DNA of 64,000 nt from Paeniglutamicibacter psychrophenolicus (GCF_030812255.1 NZ_JAUSSH010000003.1:124001-188000); one strand, 5' to 3'. Positions 1 to 8,669 are shown, numbered from the stretch's first letter. Numbers and translations: made by a program. Notes: generated by a model from the letters alone, not told the origin.

Positions 1-373
1 CGGACATCGGAAGCGGATCGCGGGGATGGTGTGTGAGCACGAAGACGTCGTGCCCGTAGGGCGGGGATTCGCCCCACCAGCCGCGCCAGGAGGCGGCTTT
101 GTCGTCGGCGTCCCAGGGTCCGCGGATGGGCCCGAACATGTTCCTGCCCATGACGGTGGCGCCGATGCCCGTATCCCCGGCCCGCAGCCACGCATCGTCC
201 GTTCCGGTGCTGCCACCGGGTTCTCCGCTGCGCTCGTGCCAGCAGGCGGTGGAGAACACCCACCCGTGCAGCTCCTCCCCGCGCACGCCGAGCGGGTCGT
301 CGATGCCCTGGTTGATGCCGGCGCCGTAGCCGTCGATCGAGACGCTGAAATTGTGGACCCTGACCCGAGACAT
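1..373 (-). CDS. Dihydrofolate reductase family protein (RibD C-terminal-like), C-terminus cut by window edge
   Basis: The reverse strand reads from ATG at 371-373 to the window edge without a stop, giving 124 residues. It opens MSRVRVHNFSVSIDGYGAG and later carries MGRNMFGP and DVFVLTHHPRDP, the pattern of the DHFR/RibD-C family (start strand, 'MGRxxF' turn, 'xVLTHxPR' strand). Members bind NADPH, but most have no assigned substrate. It diverges from the VOC gene at 522. The C-terminal third lies outside the window. Family assignment is firm; the reaction is unknown. Confidence 0.8.
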   Translation of the reverse strand, partial: MSRVRVHNFSVSIDGYGAGINQGIDDPLGVRGEELHGWVFSTACWHERSGEPGGSTGTDDAWLRAGDTGIGATVMGRNMFGPIRGPWDADDKAASWRGWWGESPPYGHDVFVLTHHPRDPLPMS

Positions 374-521
374 GGTTAGCCCGCTTTCTTCCCGGTTCCG
401 GTGGGTTGGTGCCGTGGTGCCTCCAACACCTGACAGGGCCCAGACTACGTTCGGCCGGTGCGTGCGGCAATGCCCGGCGGCAGCCCTTGTGCCGGGATCT
501 CCGGCGGAATAGCGTGTGCCC

Positions 522-953
522 ATGGACCTCTCTATTCAGATCACCGTCGACAGCGCCAACCCGCACCGGCAGGCCGTGTGGTGGGCCGAAACGCTCGGCT
601 GGACCGTGGAACCCAGCGACCCGGACTTCATCCAGAAAATGATCGACGAGGGCCATGCCAGCGAGGACGAGACCTTGATCTTCGACGGCGGGCTCGCGTG
701 GCGCAGCGGGGCCGGGATCTGCCCGCTGGACCAGCTGGGGAAGGTGCCGCGCCAGCGGATCCTCTTCCAGCTGGTGCCCGAGGCCAAGACCGTGAAGAAC
801 CGGGTCCACCTCGACCTTGACCTGGGCGACATCGAGGAGGTGCGCGGCAAGCTGTTGGCCCGCGGGGCGACGTTCCTGCACGCCGCCGCGCAGGGCCCCT
901 TTACCTGGTACACGCTGGCCGACCCGGAGGGCAACGAGTTCTGCATCCGCTAG
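522..953 (+). CDS. VOC (glyoxalase-like) family protein
   Basis: A 143-residue protein of the vicinal oxygen chelate fold. The C-terminal half has the typical 'VHLDLDLGDIEEV...LLARGAT' and 'TLADPEGNEFCIR' elements seen in glyoxalase/bleomycin-resistance-like proteins. ATG at 522 is chosen; an in-frame GTG at 516 is an alternative, and neither has a clear ribosome-binding site. The next gene starts about 50 bases downstream on the same strand, so they may be cotranscribed. No substrate can be inferred. Confidence 0.8.
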   Translation: MDLSIQITVDSANPHRQAVWWAETLGWTVEPSDPDFIQKMIDEGHASEDETLIFDGGLAWRSGAGICPLDQLGKVPRQRILFQLVPEAKTVKNRVHLDLDLGDIEEVRGKLLARGATFLHAAAQGPFTWYTLADPEGNEFCIR

Positions 954-1005
954 GCCCGCCCGTGGACCTGTCCAAAACCCCCATGCCAAACAGGAAGTTG
1001 CCACC

Positions 1006-1683
1006 ATGAAGATTGCGGTGTTCGGGACCGGCACAGTCGGACGCACGCTCGCGGCGCGGCTGGCCGAGCTTGGACACGACGTCACCCTCGGCACGCGCGA
1101 CCCGGCGGCAACCACCTCGCGCACCGGGCCCGGTGCCACGGGCGCCGCGCCGTTTGCAGACTGGGCGGCGGGGAACCCCGGAATCCTCCCGGCGACCTTC
1201 GCCGACGCCGCTGCCGGCGCCGAGCTGGTCGTCAACGCCACCCGCGGGGCCGCGTCCCTGGACGTGCTGGCCCTGGCCGGGGCCGGCAACCTCGGGGGAA
1301 AGATCATCCTGGACGTTGCCAACCCGCTGGATTTCGGCCACGGGATGCCGCCGACCCTGCTGGTCAAGGACAGCGATTCCCTCGGGGAGCAGATCCAGCG
1401 CGCCTATCCCGCGGCCCGGGTCGTCAAATCCCTCAACACCCTCACCGCCGGGCTGATGGCCTACCCGGCGCGGCTGCCCGAACCGGGCACGGTCTTCATC
1501 TCCGGGAACGATTCGGACGCCAAGGACACCGTCGCCGGGCTACTGGCCGACTTCGGCCACCGGGACGTGATCGACCTGGGCGACATCACCACCGCACGCG
1601 GTGCCGAAATGCTCATGCCGATTTGGTTGCGTCTCTGGGGCGCGCTGGGGAGCTCGGAGTTCAACTTCAAGATCGTCCGCTGA
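1006..1683 (+). CDS. NADPH-dependent F420 reductase-like / NAD(P)-binding oxidoreductase
   Basis: A 225-residue protein. It starts with a Rossmann motif (MKIAVFGTGTVGRTLAARL, GxGxxG at residues 7-12) and then the 'LGTRDP' second strand that marks NADP preference. Downstream 'VVNATRGAAS', 'LDVANPLDF' and 'VVKSLNTL' match the F420:NADP oxidoreductase / YdeN-like NAD-binding family. The start is set by the ribosome-binding site AGGAAG at 992-997. It may reduce a deazaflavin or another cofactor; the sequence does not settle which. It converges on the pepN gene. Confidence 0.8.
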   Translation: MKIAVFGTGTVGRTLAARLAELGHDVTLGTRDPAATTSRTGPGATGAAPFADWAAGNPGILPATFADAAAGAELVVNATRGAASLDVLALAGAGNLGGKIILDVANPLDFGHGMPPTLLVKDSDSLGEQIQRAYPAARVVKSLNTLTAGLMAYPARLPEPGTVFISGNDSDAKDTVAGLLADFGHRDVIDLGDITTARGAEMLMPIWLRLWGALGSSEFNFKIVR

Positions 1684-1695
1684 GCCGCGGCCATC

Positions 1696-1727
1696 GCGCC
1701 GGCCGGGCCCCGGGGTCCGGCGGGCGC
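1696..1727. terminator. GC-rich hairpin between convergent genes
   Basis: Two 16-base arms (1696-1711 and 1712-1727) can pair at 14 of 16 positions between the convergent F420-reductase-like gene and pepN. There is no T-run, and part of the inner stem must open to form a loop. Read as a probable bidirectional terminator. Confidence 0.45.
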
Positions 1728-1750
1728 GCTGTTCCCGAAACTTCGCGAAG

Positions 1751-4390
1751 CTAGCCGGCGCTCAGGGCCTGGGCGGCCAGGGATCGGGCGAGGGAGTCGC
1801 GTTGCTCGAGCAGGATCCGGCGCAGCGCCCGCGGGGCGTCGGGGGTTTGCTCCAGCCAGGCATCCAGCCGGGCCATGACCGGGTGCACGCCGTCGCCGGC
1901 CAGGTCCTGGGCGGCGGGGAAGAGCCCGGAAATCACGCGAGTGGCCATGCCGATGCTCATCGATTCCCAGATGCCCTCGAGTGCCGGCCAGTATTCCTCG
2001 TAGTGCCCGTCGAGCAGCTCGTGGGGCCCGAGCAGGAAGCCGGCGGCGGTCGCGGAGACCGCCTCGTTGGACAGGGCGGAGCCATCGGCGTCCACCCCGG
2101 TGAGCACCGCGTGGAACGCGGCCTGCTTCACGGCAGGTTGCGGGCGCGCGGCCAGGGACAGCAGGCGCCCGGCGGTGGCCACGGCCGAGGGGTGCGCGAG
2201 CGCGTCGGCCTCGAGCCGGGCCAGGGAGGCCTCGTCCAGGGTTCCGCCGGCGGCCTTGGCCGCCCACAGGGCCCAGCGCAGCTCCTCGTCAAGTTCCAGG
2301 CCCGCGAAGCGTTCCTCGCCGGCCAGCAGGGAATCGACGATGTCCCCGGCAACCGAACCGCGGGCCAGCACGGCCAGGGCGCGGGCCGCGGCGACCTGGG
2401 CGTCGCTTCCCGGTGCGGCACGATCCAGCCATGCGGTGATGGCCTCGGCCAGGGCCCGGCGCTCGGCATCCCGCAGCGCCGGCGGCAGGTAGTGGGTGAT
2501 GGCGGTGGTGGCCTGGGTGAGCAGCTGCGCAAAGACCGAGACCTCGGTGACCGATTCGGCGTGGGCGCGCACCGCGGCCAGGAACTCGGGGGCCGGCAGC
2601 TTCGCGTCGCGCACCATGTTCCACAGCGCGGCCCAGCAGGTGGCCCGAGCCAGCGGATCGGCCAGCGTGCCCAGGTGGCCCAGCAGCGTGGCCAGGGAGA
2701 CCGGATCGAAGTCCACCATGGCGTAGGTGTCGTCCCCGTCGTTGGGCAGGATCAGGTCCGGGCGCTCGGCCCCGGCCAGGAAGGGCAGGTCCACACCGCT
2801 TCCGGCCAATTCCACCCGGTGGGTTGCGGTGCGGGCCAGGGCGCCGTCGATGATCTTGAACAGGCCCACGTTCAGCACGTGCGGGTGGGTGATGGGGATC
2901 CCGGTGATCGGGTCGGAGCCCGATTGGGTGAGCGTTGCGGCGGTGATCTTCCCGTCGGCCAGCTGCAGGTCCAGGCCCAGGCGCGGGACCCCGGCGGTCT
3001 TCAGCCACGCGTCGGCCCACGCGCCCATGTCGCGGCCCGAGGCCGCCTGAAGGGCGGAGAGGAAATCGGTGAGCGTGGTGTTGGCGTATTCGTGGGCGCG
3101 GAAATAGGTGCGCGCGGCGTCACGGAAGGCCTCGGCCCCCACGTAGGCGGCCAGCTGCTTGAGCACGGATGCGCCCTTGGCGTAGGTGATGCCGTCGAAG
3201 TTCTGCTTCGCTGCCTCCAGGTCGGTGATGTCCGCGACGATGGGGTGCGTGGAGGGCAGCTGGTCGGCCACGTAGGCCCAGCCCTTGCGGCGGTTGGCGA
3301 AGGTGGTCCAGGCGGTGGTGAATTCGGTGGCCTCGGCGTTGGCCAGGGTGCCGATGTAGTCGGCGAAGGACTCCTTGAGCCACAAATCGTCCCACCAGCT
3401 CATGGTGACCAGGTCGCCGAACCACATGTGGACCATCTCGTGCATCAGCGTGTTTGAGCGCTGCTCGTGCTGCGCCTCGGTGGCCCGGGATGTGAAGAGG
3501 TAGTTCTCGGTGAAGGTGACCAGCCCGGGGTTTTCCATGGCGCCGAGGTTGTATTCGGGCACGAACGCCGAGTCGTACTTGCCCCACGGATAGGGGTAGT
3601 CGAAGAGCTCGTGGAAGTAGTCCAACCCCGTCTTGGTCAGCGCCAGGATGTTTTCCGGATCGAAGTGCTCCGCCAGCGAGGCGCGGCAGGTGGCGTTCAG
3701 CGGGATCACCAGTTCCGTGCCGTCTGCCAGGGTGCGGGAGTAGGAATCGGTGGCCACGAAGTAGGGTCCGGCGAGCACCGTGGTGATGTAGGTGGAGATC
3801 GGCAGGGTCGGGGCGAAGTGCGTGGTCGCGGTGCCGTCCCCGTGGTCCTGGACGCGGGCGGGGGCCTGGTTGGACCCGACGTGCCAGCCTTCGGGGGCGC
3901 ACACGACGAAGGTGAAGGGCGCCTTGAGGTCGGGCTGTTCGAAGTTTGCGTAGACGCGTCGGGCATCTGCTGGTTCGAACTGGGTGTAGCAGTAGGTCTG
4001 CCCGTCGGCCGGGTCCACGTAGCGGTGCAGTCCCTCGCCGCTGCGCGAGTACCGCGCGTGCCCATCGACGATGAGCGTGTTGGGGGAGTCCACGCCCTGG
4101 ATCAGGTTCTCGAGGTAGATGCGGGAGCCGGCGACGGCCTGCCCCGGGTCGACGGGGGCGCCGTTGAGCGTGATCGACTCGATGGATTCGTGGATGAAGT
4201 CCAGGAAGGTGCCGGAGGTGCCGTGGGCCTCGAGAACCAGCGTGGTCCTGGAGCGGTATCCGCTCACGGCCGGGTCCTGCGCGGCCGAGAGATCGAGCTC
4301 CACTCGGTAGGAGAGCACCTTCAGGGTTTGGGCGCGCCATGCCGCCTCGTCGCGTGAAAGGTTTTCGTTCGGGCCCGGGGTTCTAGTCAT
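1751..4390 (-). CDS. pepN: Aminopeptidase N (M1 family zinc metallopeptidase)
   Basis: An 879-residue M1 aminopeptidase that removes N-terminal residues from peptides in the cytoplasm. From the chosen ATG the exopeptidase motif GAMEN is at about residues 283-287, the zinc motif HEMVH at 317-321, and the third zinc ligand Glu about 340 in 'LKESFADY'. The long C-terminal helical domain (ERAP1-like) is intact. ATG at 4390 is preferred because GGTGG lies 8 bases upstream; a TTG at 4411 would add seven residues. Length and motifs match actinobacterial PepN. It lies downstream of the SDR gene on the same strand, 140 bases away. Confidence 0.95.
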   Translation of the reverse strand: MTRTPGPNENLSRDEAAWRAQTLKVLSYRVELDLSAAQDPAVSGYRSRTTLVLEAHGTSGTFLDFIHESIESITLNGAPVDPGQAVAGSRIYLENLIQGVDSPNTLIVDGHARYSRSGEGLHRYVDPADGQTYCYTQFEPADARRVYANFEQPDLKAPFTFVVCAPEGWHVGSNQAPARVQDHGDGTATTHFAPTLPISTYITTVLAGPYFVATDSYSRTLADGTELVIPLNATCRASLAEHFDPENILALTKTGLDYFHELFDYPYPWGKYDSAFVPEYNLGAMENPGLVTFTENYLFTSRATEAQHEQRSNTLMHEMVHMWFGDLVTMSWWDDLWLKESFADYIGTLANAEATEFTTAWTTFANRRKGWAYVADQLPSTHPIVADITDLEAAKQNFDGITYAKGASVLKQLAAYVGAEAFRDAARTYFRAHEYANTTLTDFLSALQAASGRDMGAWADAWLKTAGVPRLGLDLQLADGKITAATLTQSGSDPITGIPITHPHVLNVGLFKIIDGALARTATHRVELAGSGVDLPFLAGAERPDLILPNDGDDTYAMVDFDPVSLATLLGHLGTLADPLARATCWAALWNMVRDAKLPAPEFLAAVRAHAESVTEVSVFAQLLTQATTAITHYLPPALRDAERRALAEAITAWLDRAAPGSDAQVAAARALAVLARGSVAGDIVDSLLAGEERFAGLELDEELRWALWAAKAAGGTLDEASLARLEADALAHPSAVATAGRLLSLAARPQPAVKQAAFHAVLTGVDADGSALSNEAVSATAAGFLLGPHELLDGHYEEYWPALEGIWESMSIGMATRVISGLFPAAQDLAGDGVHPVMARLDAWLEQTPDAPRALRRILLEQRDSLARSLAAQALSAG

Positions 4391-4530
4391 GTGATCCACC
4401 AGACCATTCAAACATGAAACGAGCGTTTGACAACGTCCGGGCGCCGGGCCCGCGCATTGGCCGCAGGGGAACGCGCACCGCCTCGTGGCCGGCCGTCGAA
4501 CGGCGGCCGGCCACCGGGTGCATCAAACTC

Positions 4531-6045
4531 CTACCAGGGGGAGGGCTCGTAGTCCTTCAGGAAGCAGCCATAGAGGTCGATGCCGCGTTCACCGTCGACG
4601 ATGGGCTGGTAAACGCGGGCCGCGCCGTCGATCAAGTCCAGCGGCGCGTGCCAGCCCTCGGCAACCATGCGGACTTTGGAATCGTGCGGACGCTCGTCGG
4701 TGATCCACCCGGTGTCCACCGCCGACATGAGGATCCGGTCGGTTTGGAGCATTTCCTCGGCGCTGGTGCGCGTGAGCATGTTCAGCGAGGCCTTGGCCAT
4801 GTTGGTGTGCGGGTGCCCGGCGCCCTTGTAGCGACGGGAGAACTGCCCCTCCATGGCCGAGACGTTCACGATGTACTTGCGGTGCGCGTCCGAGGCCGCC
4901 AGCGCCGGGCGCAGCCGCGAGGCCAGCAGGAAGGGAGCGGTGACGTTGCACAGCTGCACCTCGAGCATTTCCAGCGCGTCCACGTCGCCCAGGATCTGCG
5001 TCCAGGAGTTCTCGGTGACCACGTCCGGGACCATCCCGCCGGCATCGATCGCGGTGCCGGCGGCAATGCGCTCCAGCGAGGCCGAGCCCGCGGTCATGGC
5101 CAGGTCGGCAACCGCCTGCGCGTCGTAGTTGGTCGGTGTGGCAGGGACCAACAGCGCCGAATCCTCCAGGCGGAAGGCGCTGGCCAGGGCCTTGGGATGC
5201 TCGGAGGGTGGATTGGCCTCGCCCCAGACCTCCGGGCCGCCGTGCGCGAACTCGAGCTCGGCCGGCAGCGGCTGGTTCTCGGACTCGATCAGGTGCAGGT
5301 AGGAGTTCGAGGTGCGGCGCACGGTCTGCGCGGCGTTGTTGATCAGGATGTCCAGCGGGCCCTCGGCGGCGACGCGGTCGGCCAGCGAGATCACCTGGGA
5401 AGGGTCGCGCAGGTCGATGCCGACGATGCGCAGGCGGTGGATCCAGTCGGCGGAGTCCTCCAGCGCGGCAAAGCGGCGAGCGGCGTCGCGCGGGAAACGC
5501 GTGGTGATGGTCGTGTGGGCGCCGTCGCGCAGCAGGCGCAGGGCGATGTGCATGCCGATCTTGGCACGCCCGCCGGTGAGCAGTGCGCGCTTGCCGGTCA
5601 AATCCGCGCGGGCGTCGCGGCGTTCGCGGCCGGCGGCGGCGCATTCCGGGCAAAGGTAGTGGTGGAAGGCGTCCACGGTGGTGTAGCGCTGCTTGCAGAT
5701 GTAGCAGCCGCGCGGCTTGATGTACTCCCCGGCGGTGTGCTCGTCGGTCGGGGTGCTCAAGTCCAGACCGAGGGTCTCGTCGTCCAGGCGCTGCGGGGAA
5801 CCGGTGGCGGTGCGTTCGACCACGGCGCGGTCGGCGGCGTTGATGGCCGAGCGCTTCTCGTTCTTGCGGTGCCGCTTGGCGGACTTGAACATCTTGCCGG
5901 TGGCCCGGCGCACGGCAATGTGCCGTTCGTCCTCGGCGTCCAACCGGTGCACCTGGCCAAGCACCTTCAGTGCCGTCTCAAGTTCCTCGGCGGTGAAAAG
6001 TTCGTCATTGCCGGCCGCATCGGCCGCAGGATAATTCTCAGTCAT
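4531..6045 (-). CDS. SDR family oxidoreductase with N-terminal zinc ribbon
   Basis: A 504-residue protein with two parts. The N-terminal ~150 residues are charged and end in a zinc-ribbon pair (CYIC...CPEC at roughly 115-140). The rest is a short-chain dehydrogenase fold: 'LLTGGRAKIGMHIALRLL' for the dinucleotide, 'LDILINNAAQTV' and 'IVNVSAMEGQF' (catalytic Ser). At the usual YxxxK position the sequence is TNMAK, so the catalytic Tyr appears replaced by Thr. This layout recurs in a family shared with fungi and plants whose substrate I do not know. The start at MTENYP fits the end of homology; a longer frame reaches 6207 but overlaps the trpS leader region. Confidence 0.8.
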   Translation of the reverse strand: MTENYPAADAAGNDELFTAEELETALKVLGQVHRLDAEDERHIAVRRATGKMFKSAKRHRKNEKRSAINAADRAVVERTATGSPQRLDDETLGLDLSTPTDEHTAGEYIKPRGCYICKQRYTTVDAFHHYLCPECAAAGRERRDARADLTGKRALLTGGRAKIGMHIALRLLRDGAHTTITTRFPRDAARRFAALEDSADWIHRLRIVGIDLRDPSQVISLADRVAAEGPLDILINNAAQTVRRTSNSYLHLIESENQPLPAELEFAHGGPEVWGEANPPSEHPKALASAFRLEDSALLVPATPTNYDAQAVADLAMTAGSASLERIAAGTAIDAGGMVPDVVTENSWTQILGDVDALEMLEVQLCNVTAPFLLASRLRPALAASDAHRKYIVNVSAMEGQFSRRYKGAGHPHTNMAKASLNMLTRTSAEEMLQTDRILMSAVDTGWITDERPHDSKVRMVAEGWHAPLDLIDGAARVYQPIVDGERGIDLYGCFLKDYEPSPW

Positions 6046-6205
6046 GTCGGCATCAAGTCTACCGGCAGTGGCACCGGGTGGATTTTCCGGATTCGGAAAG
6101 ATCCGAACGGCGTACCGGCCGCGCGCCGCCGCCGGTACGCCAGCGCTCGAAGGCAGCAACGTCGTCCAGGGGACGGATGGCGCTGACATGCGGTAGCGTG
6201 TTCCC

Positions 6206-6244
6206 ATGAATCATTCACAGCTGGCTTGGTGGCGTTCCGACTAG
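6206..6244 (+). CDS. trpL: Trp leader peptide of the trpS attenuator (12 aa)
   Basis: A short ORF encoding MNHSQLAWWRSD with two adjacent Trp codons (TGG at 6227 and 6230). It has no ribosome-binding site; instead TAGCGT at 6194-6199 lies six bases before the ATG, so it is probably translated from a leaderless mRNA. It sits 120 bases upstream of the tryptophanyl-tRNA synthetase gene and immediately before alternative hairpins, which is how ribosome-mediated transcription attenuation senses charged tRNA-Trp. Such a leader is described for the auxiliary synthetase gene trpS1 of Streptomyces coelicolor. Confidence 0.85.
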   Translation: MNHSQLAWWRSD

Positions 6245-6299
6245 GAACAGCCCTGCCTCGTGAAAGACCACGGCCGTTCGCACTGGACGGCCATTTTTG
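6231..6299 (+). promoter_or_regulatory. Trp-responsive transcription attenuator
   Basis: Four segments can pair in the classic alternative way. Segment 1 GGCGTTCC (6231-6238, overlapping the second Trp codon) pairs with segment 2 GGAACAGCC (6244-6252, starting in the stop codon) with one bulged A. Segment 2 GAACAGCC (6245-6252) pairs with segment 3 GGCCGTTC (6272-6279), seven pairs and one mismatch (antiterminator). Segment 3 pairs with segment 4 GGACGGCC (6285-6292), eight pairs, followed by ATTTTTGT (terminator). A ribosome stalled on the Trp codons masks segment 1 and frees segment 2, so trpS is read when charged tRNA-Trp is scarce. Confidence 0.85.
6272..6299 (+). terminator. Attenuator terminator before trpS
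   Basis: An 8-bp stem (GGCCGTTC / GGACGGCC, one G-T pair) closes a 5-base loop and is followed by ATTTTTGT, a standard intrinsic terminator. It is segment 3:4 of the trpS attenuator. Confidence 0.85.
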
Positions 6300-6366
6300 T
6301 GCCCTGCAACAAGGGGCGGGATATCGGCCGGACCGGCCGCAACCTTCCCGCAACTAGGAGCACAAC

Positions 6367-7479
6367 ATGCAAGAACACCCGGAAACCACTTCATCCGAAA
6401 AACCCGAAGCGCCCCGACACGAGACCGGTCTGGCCGGAACCGATGCCGTCGACAAGAATGCCGCGCTCGAACAACGGATCCTCGCCGATCCGGGCCGTTT
6501 CCGGGTCATGACAGGCGACCGGCCAACAGGTCGGCTGCATCTGGGCCACTATTTCGGCACGCTGCAGAACCGGGCCCGGCTCCAGGAACTCGGCGTCGAG
6601 TCCTTCGTTCTCGTCGCCGACTACCAGGTGCTGACCGACCGGGACGTGGCCGATAACCTGCCCGAATCCGTCGAGGGGCTGGTCCTGGACTACCTGGCCG
6701 TCGGCATCGACCCGGCGCGCACTACGATCTACGCCCACAGTGCCGTCGCCGCGCTGAACCAGCTGATGCTTCCATTTCTGTCGCTGGTGACGGTGGCGGA
6801 GCTGGGACGGAACCCCACGGTCAAGGACGAGGTCGCACATTCGAGGCAGGCATCGGTCAGCGGGCTGATGTTCACCTACCCGGTTCACCAAGCGGCCGAC
6901 ATCTTGTTTTGCAAGGCCAACTTGGTGCCCGTCGGCCAAGACCAGCTTCCCCACCTCGAGCTGACGCGCACCATTGCGCGGCGGTTCAACGCCCGGTACG
7001 CGCCCGAGACCGGGATCTTCCCGGAGCCCGAGGCCTTGCTCTCGGCCGCCCCGCTGCTTCTGGGCACCGACGGCGGCAAGATGAGCAAGAGCCGGGGCAA
7101 CGCCGTCGCTCTGGCGGACGATGCCGATCAGACCGCGCGACTGATCCGCGGGGCCAAGACCGACTCCATCAGGCACATCACCTACGCGCCGGCCACCCGC
7201 CCCGAGGTCTCCAGCCTTGTCCTGCTTGCCGCGCTGTGCCTGGGGCGTGATCCCCGCGAGGTTGCCGATGAGATTGGTACAGGGGGTGCCGGCTTGTTGA
7301 AACGGACGGTGACCGAGGCCGTCAACGAATACCTGGCCCCGATCCGGGCACGTCGGACGGCCTACGCGCAGGAGCCCGGCTTTGTGCGCAGCATCCTCAA
7401 GGAAGGCAACGAACGCGCCAGGGCCGTCGCCGAAGAAACCCTGGACGAGGTCAGGCGGGCCATGGGGACTTCCTACTGA
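6367..7479 (+). CDS. trpS: Tryptophanyl-tRNA synthetase, auxiliary type
   Basis: A 370-residue class I synthetase that charges tRNA-Trp. The HIGH-type motif is HLGH at 58-61 within 'GDRPTGRLHLGHYFGTLQN' and the KMSKS loop is at 238-242. A poorly conserved ~40-residue N-terminal tail precedes the catalytic core. AGGAG at 6356-6360 sets the start. The sequence type and the attenuated leader resemble the second, indolmycin-resistant TrpRS of streptomycetes, so a housekeeping copy probably lies elsewhere in the genome; that is inference. Transcription is predicted to rise when tryptophan or tRNA-Trp charging falls. Confidence 0.93.
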   Translation: MQEHPETTSSEKPEAPRHETGLAGTDAVDKNAALEQRILADPGRFRVMTGDRPTGRLHLGHYFGTLQNRARLQELGVESFVLVADYQVLTDRDVADNLPESVEGLVLDYLAVGIDPARTTIYAHSAVAALNQLMLPFLSLVTVAELGRNPTVKDEVAHSRQASVSGLMFTYPVHQAADILFCKANLVPVGQDQLPHLELTRTIARRFNARYAPETGIFPEPEALLSAAPLLLGTDGGKMSKSRGNAVALADDADQTARLIRGAKTDSIRHITYAPATRPEVSSLVLLAALCLGRDPREVADEIGTGGAGLLKRTVTEAVNEYLAPIRARRTAYAQEPGFVRSILKEGNERARAVAEETLDEVRRAMGTSY

Positions 7480-7578
7480 GGCGACCGACCGGATGCCGGG
7501 CCACGATGGCTGGGTGCTTGGCGCACCCTCGATGACACCACGATGCCCGTGCCGGGAAACGGCGTCTGCGGGGCAAAG

Positions 7579-7619
7579 CACAGGTGGCGGATGCGAGTCG
7601 TTCGCATCCGCCACCTGTG
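7579..7619. terminator. 18-bp perfect hairpin between convergent trpS and pspA
   Basis: The arm CACAGGTGGCGGATGCGA (7579-7596) is the exact reverse complement of 7602-7619, with the 5-base loop GTCGT. It lies between convergent stop codons, so it probably serves both genes. No T-run follows on either side. Confidence 0.75.
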
Positions 7620-7657
7620 GTTCCCTGTCCGGGGCCGCGGCCCTCCCGGGTCGGGTG

Positions 7658-8470
7658 TTACTGGTTCTTGGCCTTCAGCTCCGCCAGGCGGGCCTCGACC
7701 TCGGACACCGCCGGGGCGTCCTCAAGCTGGGCGGCGGCGTGTCCCTGTTCCAGGATGTTGTTCTCGGCCTTCATGGCCGCCAGGCGTGCCTCGACCTCGG
7801 TGGACTCGCCGAGATCCTCCAGGGAGGCGAACTGCGCATCCAGGGAGGACGAGGCAAGTTCTGCCGCACCGCGCACGCGTGCCTCGTCGGAGCGGATCTT
7901 GGCTTCGAAGCGGCCGATCTCGGAGGTCGGATCGCTCATATCCAGGGCCTTGACCGCGTCCATCATCTGGCCCTGGGTCTTGGCGTTGCGGGCACGGGCC
8001 ACCAGCTCGTCGCGCTTGGCCACCAATTCCTGGCGCTTGGTGGACATGGTGTTCAGCCCGGTCTTGAGCTGCTCGACGACCTGGCGCTGCGAGGCGATGT
8101 TCGGCTCGGCGTTGGCGGCCTGCTTTTCGCTGGACATCTGGCGCTGGATGGCAACGGTGGCCAGCTTGTTGAACTTCTCGGCGTTGGCGCTGTCGCCGGC
8201 GGCCGAGTATTCCTCGGCCTTGTTCGAGGCGGCCAGGGCCTTTGCGCCCCACTCGCGGGCGTCGTTCACCGCGGTCTTGTAGTCGTCCTCGAGCATGCGC
8301 AGGTTGCCGATGGTCTGGGCCACCGCGGTTTCGGCCTTGGCGATGTTGTCGGAGTAGTCGCGCACGTTTTGGTCCAGCATCTTCTGCGGATCTTCCAGCG
8401 CGTCCAATGCCGCGTTGGCGTTGGACTTTCCGATGCGGAACAGTCGTGCAAATATCGAGTTCTTCTTCAT
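7658..8470 (-). CDS. pspA: PspA/IM30 family membrane-stress protein
   Basis: A 270-residue, almost wholly helical coiled-coil protein of the PspA/Vipp1 family, related to ESCRT-III. It begins with the amphipathic stretch MKKNSIFARLFRIGKSNANA, followed by 'ALDALEDPQKMLDQNVRDY', the usual PspA start. Heptad-rich segments run to the end, with a negatively charged tail and two similar 'EVEARLA.MKAEN/ELKAKN' units near the C-terminus. It binds and stabilises the cytoplasmic membrane under stress. It is a single gene here; no PspBC partner is adjacent. Confidence 0.9.
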   Translation of the reverse strand: MKKNSIFARLFRIGKSNANAALDALEDPQKMLDQNVRDYSDNIAKAETAVAQTIGNLRMLEDDYKTAVNDAREWGAKALAASNKAEEYSAAGDSANAEKFNKLATVAIQRQMSSEKQAANAEPNIASQRQVVEQLKTGLNTMSTKRQELVAKRDELVARARNAKTQGQMMDAVKALDMSDPTSEIGRFEAKIRSDEARVRGAAELASSSLDAQFASLEDLGESTEVEARLAAMKAENNILEQGHAAAQLEDAPAVSEVEARLAELKAKNQ

Positions 8471-8669
8471 GGGGGGAGCGTTGCCCTTTCATAAGCCGCG
8501 TTGGAATAACTCTATGCGACACGCGGCCCCGACTGAACCCGGGACCATGGATTCCCTGGAGTCGAGGGGCATCTGCGGCGAGCCGGGCTGGACGTAGTGG
8601 CCGACATCAGGTGGATCGGACGTCAGGGGGATTGTTGCCTTGGGGCGTCGCAACTGCTTGGGTGGAGCC

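Noticed and set aside
1601-3457. A 618-codon open frame on the plus strand opposite pepN
   Set aside because: It is a shadow of pepN: Gly/Arg/Gln-rich, no start signal, no domain, and the opposite frame carries a complete M1 peptidase. The same holds for the ~1000-codon minus-strand frame over uppP and mshC (21766-24759) and other long frames opposite real genes.
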